DNA of 31,799 nucleotides from Chthonomonas sp. UBA6659 (GTDB lineage: Bacteria > Armatimonadota > Fimbriimonadia > Fimbriimonadales > Fimbriimonadaceae), in assembly GCA_002455425.1 (NCBI GenBank), contig DKKT01000050.1, forward strand, positions 4,013-35,811, in the 5' to 3' direction. The translations under genes were made by a program, and so were the position numbers. The notes beneath the pieces were generated by a model, which did not search any database, was not told the DNA's origin, and saw only the letters and a list, made by a program, of their open reading frames with translations. Position 1 is the first letter of the stretch, and each line of letters starts with the position of its first letter. Below are positions 19,170 through 25,536 of this stretch, piece after piece.

Positions 19170-20147
19170 ATGCTCGTGACCCCCGAATTGGCCTTGGCGT
19201 TCCGTGCCGAGGTCGAGGCTGCGTCCTCGATCATCGTCGGAACACACCTGAATCCAGACGGCGACGCGCTGGGCTCGGCCCTGGCGATGTCGCACTTTCT
19301 TGATGACCTCGGCAAGCCACACCAGGTCTTCTGCAATAATCCTGCCCCCTACAACTTGCGCTTTCTCCCCGGGGCCGGTCGCGTCCAGCTCGAAGGCACG
19401 GTGCCTCCCGGCACGCTGGGAATCGTCCTCGATCTTGACGCCCTCCACCGATTGGGGCGCGTGCGGCCGCTGTTCGAACAGTGCAAGCGCCTGATCGTGG
19501 TCGATCACCACGTCCCTCACGAGAAACCCGGGGACTTGCGTATCATCGATCCCGAGTCTCCGGCAACGGCTCTGATCTTGACCGACCTGCTCCTTGCCTG
19601 CCACGCCGTGATCAGGCCCGAGATCGCGACGTGTCTACTTGCCGGCATCGTCACCGACACCGGCTCGTTCCGGTTCCCGAATACGACGCCCCACGCGCTG
19701 ACCCGCTGCGCCGATCTTCTCGCTTGCGGAGGCGATATCGTCCGGATCGGGGAGGAGCTGTACCAGAAGAAGCCGTTGCCGGCTGTCAAGCTGTTGGGCA
19801 CGGTGCTTCACAAAATGCGGCTCGAGCTGGATGCTCAGATTGGATGGGCGACCCTTTCAACCCGTGATTACGCGGCTGCTCACGCGACCGAGGAGCACAC
19901 CGAGGGCCTCGTGAACGAGATCTTGAGCGTCGATTCCGTGCGCATCGCCGCGCTGATCCGGGAACCCCAGCCGGGCAAGGTCCGCGCCAGCATCCGCTCC
20001 CGAGGCGAGGTCGATGTCACGACGGTCGCCCGCGTGTTCGGCGGTGGCGGCCACCGCAACGCGGCCGGATGCACGTTCGAAGTTTCGCTCGAAGAGGCAG
20101 AACGTGGTCTCGTCCGGGAGATGGAACGGTGCTTGGCTTCCTCCTGA
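19170..20147 (+). CDS. nrnA: Oligoribonuclease / pAp-phosphatase, DHH family (NrnA-like)
   Basis: A cytoplasmic Mn-dependent DHH-DHHA1 phosphoesterase of 325 residues that degrades nano-RNAs to mononucleotides and often also dephosphorylates pAp. The DHH domain shows THLNPDGDALGS (His26, Asp30, Asp32), LDLDALH (Asp88 or Asp90), VDHH (112-114) and GIVTDTGSFRF (Asp163). The C-terminal DHHA1 domain carries FGGGGHRNAAGC, the substrate-binding glycine loop. Length and motif order match NrnA rather than RecJ. It is the first gene of nrnA-truB-DUF2752; the nrnA-truB pairing is common in bacteria. ATG 19170 is preferred over GTG 19161 because of TATCCT at 19153. Confidence 0.9.
   Translation: MLVTPELALAFRAEVEAASSIIVGTHLNPDGDALGSALAMSHFLDDLGKPHQVFCNNPAPYNLRFLPGAGRVQLEGTVPPGTLGIVLDLDALHRLGRVRPLFEQCKRLIVVDHHVPHEKPGDLRIIDPESPATALILTDLLLACHAVIRPEIATCLLAGIVTDTGSFRFPNTTPHALTRCADLLACGGDIVRIGEELYQKKPLPAVKLLGTVLHKMRLELDAQIGWATLSTRDYAAAHATEEHTEGLVNEILSVDSVRIAALIREPQPGKVRASIRSRGEVDVTTVARVFGGGGHRNAAGCTFEVSLEEAERGLVREMERCLASS
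20117..20120 (+). promoter_or_regulatory. Shine-Dalgarno inside nrnA that decides the truB start
   Basis: GGAG is 8 nt from GTG 20129, the codon at which homology to TruB begins. It lies in the coding sequence of nrnA. Confidence 0.6.
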
Positions 20148-21004
20148 TCGACAAACCGCTGGGGATCACCTCCCACGATGTCGTGAACCGGATTCGACGC
20201 GGTCTCGGGACGCGGCGGGTCGGGCACGCCGGCACGCTCGATCCGCTCGCCACCGGGCTCCTCGTAGTGGCCGTTGGCCCCGCGACCCGGTTTCTTCAGT
20301 ACCTCGAGTTGGAGCCGAAGGAGTACCTCGCAGCGGCCCGGTTCGGCATCACCACCGACAGCCAGGACGCGGAGGGGACCGTCGTCCAAGAGGGTCCGGT
20401 ACCGGTGGACTTGGCTTCGGCCATCGCCACCCATCTTCTTTCGTTCGGGGGTGCCATCGAACAGCTGCCCCCGATGTACAGCGCGGTGAAGAAGGCGGGC
20501 AAGGCGCTCTACGCTTATGCCCGACGCGGAATCGAGGTCGAGCGAGAACCGCGAACCGTCTACATCGACGCCTACGATCTGCTTGAAGTCAGCGGCGCGG
20601 AGGCGAGATTCAGGATCGTCTGTTCGGGTGGCACGTACGTCCGCACCCTGATTCACGACCTCGGGGTGGCGATTGGATGCGGGGCACACATGACCGGCTT
20701 GATCCGCACTCGGGCCGGTCGGTTTCATCTGTCCGAATCGGTCAGCCTCGACCGAGTCGGCGTCGGCGACCTGATGTCGCTGGCCGACGCGCTGGTCCAC
20801 CTTCCTAGCGTTCGACTTCCCATTGCTCAGGTCCAGATGATCCGGGAGGGCCGATCGGTGCCTGGTCCCGAGCACGCCGAAGGTCGGTACGTCGCCCTCA
20901 AAACCGAAGACGGCGCGGTGTTCAGCATGGCCCGATGGGTCGGCAACCGATTGCAGCCGGAGTGCGTTATCTCCTCTGAGGCGCTGGAAATTGGTCCACT
21001 TTGA
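20129..21004 (+). CDS. truB: tRNA pseudouridine-55 synthase
   Basis: A 291-residue enzyme that isomerises U55 to pseudouridine in the T loop of tRNAs. Motifs in order: LIDKPLGITSHDVV, then VGHAGTLDPLATGLL with the catalytic Asp38, then the KEYLAAARFGITTDSQDAEG segment, QLPPMYSAVKKAGKALYAYARRG, and SGGTYVRTLIHDLG. The C-terminal part (about 235-291) is a PUA-like tail. It starts at GTG 20129, 19 nt before the nrnA stop, with GGAG 8 nt upstream; overlap and spacing suggest translational coupling. A longer frame exists upstream but lies inside nrnA. Confidence 0.95.
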   Translation: MLGFLLIDKPLGITSHDVVNRIRRGLGTRRVGHAGTLDPLATGLLVVAVGPATRFLQYLELEPKEYLAAARFGITTDSQDAEGTVVQEGPVPVDLASAIATHLLSFGGAIEQLPPMYSAVKKAGKALYAYARRGIEVEREPRTVYIDAYDLLEVSGAEARFRIVCSGGTYVRTLIHDLGVAIGCGAHMTGLIRTRAGRFHLSESVSLDRVGVGDLMSLADALVHLPSVRLPIAQVQMIREGRSVPGPEHAEGRYVALKTEDGAVFSMARWVGNRLQPECVISSEALEIGPL

Positions 21005-21476
21005 ACCCGACTGGCCACGACGGAAACTGACCGGGCACCTGCTATGGTTTCTGGCGTGGGCATTCGTGACCACAGTCGGGCTCTGTCTCACCCCGAGCGC
21101 CAACGGCCACGGAACGCATACCCAACTCGGCTTGCCTCCCTGCCCGAGCGTCATCGTTTTTCAGCGACCCTGTCCGGGATGTGGTCTTACGACCAGCTTC
21201 ACGTCGCTCCTCCATGGCGACTTCTCGAGAGCATTCGCGGCGCATGCCGTTGGGCCGATCCTCTACGCGGCTTTCACATTGAGCGCCTGGGCGTGTTTGT
21301 ACGGGTTCCTTCGGGGCCGCCGCTTCAACACCGACAGTCGGGCATTCTCGTTTGCCCTCGGGACCCTGGTCACGGTTCTGGTCGCCTTCGGTCTGATCCG
21401 CTTCTTCTCGGTTGCGAATCTGTCGGTCTTCTCGCCCCCGATGACTCAGCACCACGGCCGCGGGAACCGATCCTAG
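20991..21476 (+). CDS. DUF2752 membrane protein
   Basis: A 161-residue inner-membrane protein with about four hydrophobic segments. It carries the DUF2752 signature CPGCGLTTSF shortly after the first helix, then HGDFSRAFAAHAVGPIL, a typical second motif. The function is unknown; the CxxC pair suggests redox or metal binding. The start is uncertain: TTG 20991 overlaps the end of truB by 14 nt and has GAGG 9 nt upstream. Third gene of the nrnA-truB unit. It ends tail to tail with the DJ-1/PfpI gene, and both stop codons share the palindrome CTAG at 21473-21476. Confidence 0.75.
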   Translation: MVHFEPDWPRRKLTGHLLWFLAWAFVTTVGLCLTPSANGHGTHTQLGLPPCPSVIVFQRPCPGCGLTTSFTSLLHGDFSRAFAAHAVGPILYAAFTLSAWACLYGFLRGRRFNTDSRAFSFALGTLVTVLVAFGLIRFFSVANLSVFSPPMTQHHGRGNRS

Positions 21477-22021
21477 CTCGGCCATTCGATCGTCGCCCGG
21501 ACGCGGCCGGCCACTTCCGGGCTCACGAGCCGGCCGACGAGGGCGAGGGCGAGATCCACGCCGGCCGAGACTCCGGCCGAGGTCGCGAGGTCACCGGTAT
21601 CCAGGATGCGAACTCCCTCGACGACCTCTGCCCTCGGGGCGACTTCCCGGAGAACGTCATAGGCTCGGAAGTGGGTGGTAGCTTGGCGACCGTCGAGGAG
21701 GCCGGCGCGACCGACGAGCAGCGCACCCGTACACACCGACGCGATGACGGGAGTCGAAGCTCGCCGACCGCGAAGCCAATCCACGACCGGATCGTCCTGA
21801 TTGATGCGCCGTGTCCCGGGTCCGCCAGGCACGACGATCAGATCCAACGGTGGGCAAGTCTCCAGCGACAGCGTCGGGACCACGCTGAGCCCTCCGCGAG
21901 CAACGATCGGCGTTGTGTTTGCGAGCGTCAGGACGTGGCACTCGGCGAGGGAAAAGACCTCCAGGGGGCCCGCGAAGTCCAAGACCTCGACGTCGTCGAA
22001 GAGCAGAATGCCAACGTGCAT
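21473..22021 (-). CDS. DJ-1/PfpI family protein (isonitrile hydratase-like)
   Basis: A 182-residue protein of the class I glutamine-amidotransferase-like fold. FDDVEVLDFAGPLEVF opens the fold, VVPGGPGTR is the oxyanion turn, and ASVCTGALLVGRAGLLDGR is the nucleophile elbow with Cys97, close to the motif of Pseudomonas isonitrile hydratase (InhA) and of GlxA-like regulators. A C-terminal AraC-type helix-turn-helix is absent, so it is an enzyme or chaperone-type member rather than a regulator. The ATG at 22021 is chosen over a longer frame because of CATACT 7 nt upstream. It is divergent from the nitrilase gene, with only 35 bp between the two start codons. Confidence 0.85.
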   Translation of the reverse strand: MHVGILLFDDVEVLDFAGPLEVFSLAECHVLTLANTTPIVARGGLSVVPTLSLETCPPLDLIVVPGGPGTRRINQDDPVVDWLRGRRASTPVIASVCTGALLVGRAGLLDGRQATTHFRAYDVLREVAPRAEVVEGVRILDTGDLATSAGVSAGVDLALALVGRLVSPEVAGRVRATIEWPS

Positions 22022-22028
22022 GGAGCCG

Positions 22029-22034
22029 AGTATG
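22029..22034 (-). promoter_or_regulatory. -10-like CATACT before the DJ-1/PfpI gene
   Basis: CATACT ends 7 nt before the ATG at 22021. It differs from TANNNT at the first base only. The facing box for the nitrilase gene starts 10 nt away. Confidence 0.35.
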
Positions 22035-22043
22035 TCCGGCGTG

Positions 22044-22049
22044 TACACT
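22044..22049 (+). promoter_or_regulatory. -10-like TACACT before the nitrilase gene
   Basis: TACACT ends 7 nt before GTG 22057. A GGAG at 22051-22054 is only 2 nt from that codon and too close to act as a Shine-Dalgarno. Confidence 0.5.
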
Positions 22050-22056
22050 GGGAGAC

Positions 22057-22914
22057 GTGACCTTCACTGTGGCCTGCGCCCAATTCGCACCGCGAAAAGC
22101 CGACGTCTCCCAGAACCTGGACCGCATCGCCGAAATCACCCGCCAAGCCTCCGATGCCGGCGCGGACCTGGTGACGTTTCCTGAGAGCGCCACGAGCGCG
22201 TACTTCCTCGAAGGCGGGGTCCTCGAATCGGCGCTGACAGCGGAAGCGCTCCACGCCCAACTCGCTGCGCGACTGACGTCGATCGAGCGGCCGGTCGATG
22301 TGATGCTTGGCTTTTACGAGCTCGAGGTCGGCAACCTCTTCAACAGCGCCGCATACTTCGAGTTCCAGCCGGATCGCTCCGAACTGGTTCACGTCTACCG
22401 GAAGTTCTTCCTGCCGACCTACGGTGTGTTCGATGAAGAACGCTTCGTTTCACGAGGCCACGAACTCGGCGTCTTCCGATCCCGACTCGGCCGCTTCGGA
22501 ATCCTGATCTGCGAAGACGTTTGGCACAGTATCCTGCCCACACTCTGTGCCGTCTATGGTGCAGAGGTCCTGTTGATCCCGAGCGCGTCGCCGGCGCGCG
22601 GTTTCCGCGATGGCGTCCCCGAGAACCTCAAACGATATGAACGAATGCTCCGCGGGATCGTCGAGGAGCACGGCGTCTATGCCGTCAACACCCACCTTGT
22701 CGGATTCGAAGGCGGTAAGGGCTTCGTGGGCGGCAGCTTGGTTTTGGATCCCCACGGGCACGTACTTGGGCAAGCTCCGATCGGTGAGGATCACCTCCTG
22801 CTTGTGGAGATCGACACCGACGTCGTCAGCATCGCCCGAGCCCAGACGCCTCTTCTTTCAGACTTACAGAGTGCCTGGACCGACATCTGCCGTCTTGCCG
22901 CGAGGGGACGATGA
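22057..22914 (+). CDS. Nitrilase-superfamily carbon-nitrogen hydrolase
   Basis: A 285-residue amidase of the nitrilase superfamily. The catalytic Glu43 (TFPESATSAY), Lys116 (YRKFFLPTYGVFDEERF) and Cys152 (LICEDVWH) are all present. The FLPTYGVFDE...F..G and ICEDVWH with SASPARG patterns resemble the glutaminase domain of glutamine-dependent NAD synthetase, but the synthetase half is absent, so it is a stand-alone hydrolase of unknown amide. GTG 22057 gives MTFTVACAQF, the family's normal beginning. First gene of a three-gene unit; its stop overlaps the next ATG by ATGA. Confidence 0.87.
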   Translation: MTFTVACAQFAPRKADVSQNLDRIAEITRQASDAGADLVTFPESATSAYFLEGGVLESALTAEALHAQLAARLTSIERPVDVMLGFYELEVGNLFNSAAYFEFQPDRSELVHVYRKFFLPTYGVFDEERFVSRGHELGVFRSRLGRFGILICEDVWHSILPTLCAVYGAEVLLIPSASPARGFRDGVPENLKRYERMLRGIVEEHGVYAVNTHLVGFEGGKGFVGGSLVLDPHGHVLGQAPIGEDHLLLVEIDTDVVSIARAQTPLLSDLQSAWTDICRLAARGR

Positions 22915-24059
22915 GCCTCACGTTCCGACGCTGTGAGACGGATGCCGACGCCGAGGCTCTGGCCCGCGTGCTTTCCGTCGTCTACCGTCGGGGTGAACCG
23001 ATGCCGCCCGAGGAAGTACTCGAGGAAACGGAGAGCGGTTACCTCGCGTTCGACGGAAGCACCGTGGTCGCAGGCTTCATCGACTACCCGATGCGGGTCA
23101 CTCGGGATCGGGCGGCCCTGCCATGTGCCGGGGTCGCCGCCGTCGGCGTGCTGCCCGAGGCAAGGCACCGACACGTCGGGTCGGCGATGATGGAATGGTC
23201 CCTTGGGCAACTGCGCTCGGAAGGCCGGGTCCTGAGCAGCCTTTATGCGTTTCGGGAGCCCTTCTACCGGAAGTTCGGCTACGAGGTCGTCGGCTTTCGG
23301 CGTCAGATCACCGTCCCATCGAACCGCCTCCCAGACCTCAAGCCCGAACTGCCGGTCCGATCCTTGGACCCCGCTGACGTCGAGACGCTCGATCCGGTCT
23401 ACCGGGCGTTCATCGCGACCCGCACCGGAGCGAATCTCCGCGAACCGTGGCAGTGGCGTAATCGGATGGGCGAGAAGCCACCGATGATCTACGTCGCCGG
23501 AGATCCGATCGAGGCCTACGCGTGGGTTTCGATGGAGGGCACGTTTTGGGACGACGTGAAGGTCGGAGAGCTCGCCTGGTCGACTTCGCGCGGCTATCGG
23601 ACGATCCTCGCCACCCTTGTCGGGCTGTGCATCAACCGTGGCTCGCTCATCTTCCATGAGCCAAGCGACGGCCCTTTCGCGATGGAGTTTCTCGATCAAG
23701 GCGTCAAGATCGAACTCCACCGACCGTTCATGACGCGGGTCCTCGACGTCCCTGGGGCCCTGCGAGCCCTGAAGCCGGAGGGTACAGGTGCCTTCACACT
23801 GGAGATCGACGATCGCTTGCTGCCCGATCAGCGCGGCCCCTGGCGCGTCGAGTTTGACAGTGATGTCGTGAGCGTCGAAGCCGCGAGCTCCGCGACCCTC
23901 GCGATGAACGTCGGGACGCTCGCGCAAGCCCTGATGGGCGAGCCCGACGTGCGCCAACTGGTCTCGGCCGGGCGGATTCGAGCGTCGTCGGAGGCCGATC
24001 TTGCGTCGATGGCGAGATTTCTGCCCCCGCGATCCTGCTACCTCATGGATTTCTTCTGA
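22911..24059 (+). CDS. Eis-like GNAT acetyltransferase with SCP2-like C-terminus
   Basis: A 382-residue tandem-GNAT protein of the Eis class (multi-site aminoglycoside or peptide amine acetyltransferases). The first GNAT domain carries VAAVGVLPEARHRHVGSAMM, the acetyl-CoA pyrophosphate loop. FYRKFGYEV follows, where Tyr119 aligns with the catalytic Tyr of Eis (its FGY neighbour is conserved). The second GNAT-like domain (about 150-285) is followed by a sterol-carrier-like region. The protein ends in a free Phe after YLMDF, as in Eis, where the terminal carboxylate acts as general base. The substrate is unknown. The four-base ATGA overlap with the nitrilase gene implies coupled translation. 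Confidence 0.85.
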   Translation: MSLTFRRCETDADAEALARVLSVVYRRGEPMPPEEVLEETESGYLAFDGSTVVAGFIDYPMRVTRDRAALPCAGVAAVGVLPEARHRHVGSAMMEWSLGQLRSEGRVLSSLYAFREPFYRKFGYEVVGFRRQITVPSNRLPDLKPELPVRSLDPADVETLDPVYRAFIATRTGANLREPWQWRNRMGEKPPMIYVAGDPIEAYAWVSMEGTFWDDVKVGELAWSTSRGYRTILATLVGLCINRGSLIFHEPSDGPFAMEFLDQGVKIELHRPFMTRVLDVPGALRALKPEGTGAFTLEIDDRLLPDQRGPWRVEFDSDVVSVEAASSATLAMNVGTLAQALMGEPDVRQLVSAGRIRASSEADLASMARFLPPRSCYLMDFF

Positions 24060-24395
24060 ATGGCACGAACTCTGCCAGGACCGCACTCGATGACTCGCCG
24101 CCTGCTTCCGACTCGGGCGCTCGCCCTCCTGTTGGCGATAGGTTTCCTCGACCTGATCGTGACCGCCGTCCTTCATGCCCAGGGCATGATCATCGAGTTG
24201 AATCCCCTGATGCGACCGTTGATCGAGCGAAGCGAATGGCTCTTTGCGGCGGTGAAGGCGATGACCCTCGCGATCGCGTGGGTGGCGATGGTCTATTACG
24301 CTCGGATCAACCGCGACTTCGTCCGCAAGGCCTGCATCTTCGGAAGTGCCGCCTACGTGATGATCTGGACCGGCTGGTTCTTCGGCTCCCTCTAA
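24060..24395 (+). CDS. DUF5658-like small membrane protein
   Basis: A 111-residue membrane protein with about three helices. The first helix has FLDLIVTAVLHAQG followed by IIELNPLMRPLI, matching the D..T....G...E.NPLM pattern of DUF5658 proteins. Its function is unknown. The ATG at 24060 abuts the preceding stop, while an in-frame ATG at 24090 has AGGA 9 nt upstream and may be the true start. It is the last gene of the nitrilase-Eis unit and overlaps the mqnC stop by 4 nt, tail to tail. Confidence 0.7.
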   Translation: MARTLPGPHSMTRRLLPTRALALLLAIGFLDLIVTAVLHAQGMIIELNPLMRPLIERSEWLFAAVKAMTLAIAWVAMVYYARINRDFVRKACIFGSAAYVMIWTGWFFGSL

Positions 24396-25510
24396 GCCGC
24401 TCCCGAAGGAATCGGGTCAATGCTCTCAAGCGTCTCATAGCGCGTGTTCCGTCGCTTCGCCGCGTAGCCGGCGTCGCCGATGAGTCGCTCGAACTCGTGG
24501 GCATTCAAGATGAACTTGTTGCCCGCCGCGCTGACGACATTCTCCTCGATCATCACGCTGCCGAAGTCGTTCGCCCCGTATCCGAGCGCGAGCTGCGCGA
24601 TCTTCGGTCCTTGCGTGAGGATCGAGACCTGGAGGTTGTCGATGTTGTCGAGGAAGAGCCGAGACACGGCGACCGTGCGCAGGTAGTCGAAGCCGCTTGC
24701 CTTGACCGGGATCGGGAGTTGGGTGTCCTCGGGCTGAAAGTTCCAAGTGATGAACGCTCGGAACGGACCACATTCGTCTTGCAGGTCACGAATACGCCCG
24801 AGGTGCTCGACACGATCATCGAGCGTCTCCACGTGACCGAACATCATCGATGCCGTGCTCCGGATCCCAAGCGATGAAGCCGTGCGCATGCATTCAAGCC
24901 ACTCGTCGGTCGTGTCCTTGTAGGGAGCGATGATCTTCCGGACCCGGTCGACGAGGATTTCCCCGCCCGCTCCTGGGATCGAGTGGAGACCGGCCGCCTT
25001 GAGACGTCCCAGGCAATCGTCCAGCCGCAGCTTGCTGATGTGGGCGATGTAGATGATCTCGGCCGGGCTCAGCGCATGAAGGATGACGTTCGGATACGCC
25101 TCGAGAATCCTGGTGAAGATCCGCTCGTAGTAGTCGATCTTCAGCTTGGGATTGAGTCCGCCTTGGAAGAGGATCTCCACCCCGCCCTGCTCGACGGTGT
25201 CTCGGACCTTGTCTAGAATCTCTTCGTCACTCAGCAGGTAGCCCTCGCCATGACCCGGGACGCGATAGAACGCGCAGAACTTACATCGGACCCAGCACAC
25301 GTTGGTGTAGTTGAGGATCCGCCCGACGACATAGGTCACGGTCGAAGGATCGGTTCTCTGGCAGCGACGATGGTGTGCGAGCGTCGCGAGGTCGGGAAGA
25401 CTCGGGTGATCGAAAAGAAATCGAGCTTCGGCGGGCGTGATACGCTGGTCGGCAAAGACCTTGTCGGCAATCGTGTCGATCGAAAGCCGCTCAGGAGCGA
25501 CGGTGGCCAT
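24392..25510 (-). CDS. mqnC: Cyclic dehypoxanthinyl futalosine synthase MqnC (radical SAM)
   Basis: A 372-residue radical SAM enzyme that cyclises dehypoxanthinyl futalosine in the futalosine route to menaquinone. The iron-sulfur cluster motif is Cys72-x3-Cys76-x2-Cys79 (NYTNVCWVRCKFCAFYR). SIPGAGGEIL, then TASMMFGHVE, AFITWNFQPEDTQL and GANDFGSVMIEENVVSAAG follow in the order expected for MqnC rather than MqnE. No other mqn gene lies in the window, so the pathway is dispersed. The ATG at 25510 has TACAAT 8 nt upstream and only a poorly spaced GAGG. It is divergent from the GH127 gene. Confidence 0.93.
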   Translation of the reverse strand: MATVAPERLSIDTIADKVFADQRITPAEARFLFDHPSLPDLATLAHHRRCQRTDPSTVTYVVGRILNYTNVCWVRCKFCAFYRVPGHGEGYLLSDEEILDKVRDTVEQGGVEILFQGGLNPKLKIDYYERIFTRILEAYPNVILHALSPAEIIYIAHISKLRLDDCLGRLKAAGLHSIPGAGGEILVDRVRKIIAPYKDTTDEWLECMRTASSLGIRSTASMMFGHVETLDDRVEHLGRIRDLQDECGPFRAFITWNFQPEDTQLPIPVKASGFDYLRTVAVSRLFLDNIDNLQVSILTQGPKIAQLALGYGANDFGSVMIEENVVSAAGNKFILNAHEFERLIGDAGYAAKRRNTRYETLESIDPIPSGAA

Positions 25511-25517
25511 CGACCTC

Positions 25518-25524
25518 TATTGTA
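25518..25524. promoter_or_regulatory. Overlapping divergent -10 boxes for mqnC and GH127
   Basis: The 7-mer TATTGTA reads as TATTGT on the plus strand (13 nt before ATG 25537) and as TACAAT on the minus strand (8 nt before the mqnC ATG). The two boxes share five bases, so the promoters would exclude each other. Confidence 0.45.
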
Positions 25525-25536
25525 CTTGGCGGGAGG

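Noticed and set aside
22791..24176. 461-codon minus-strand frame over the Eis-like gene
   Set aside because: The plus-strand Eis motifs and ATGA coupling are decisive; the antisense product has no recognisable domain.
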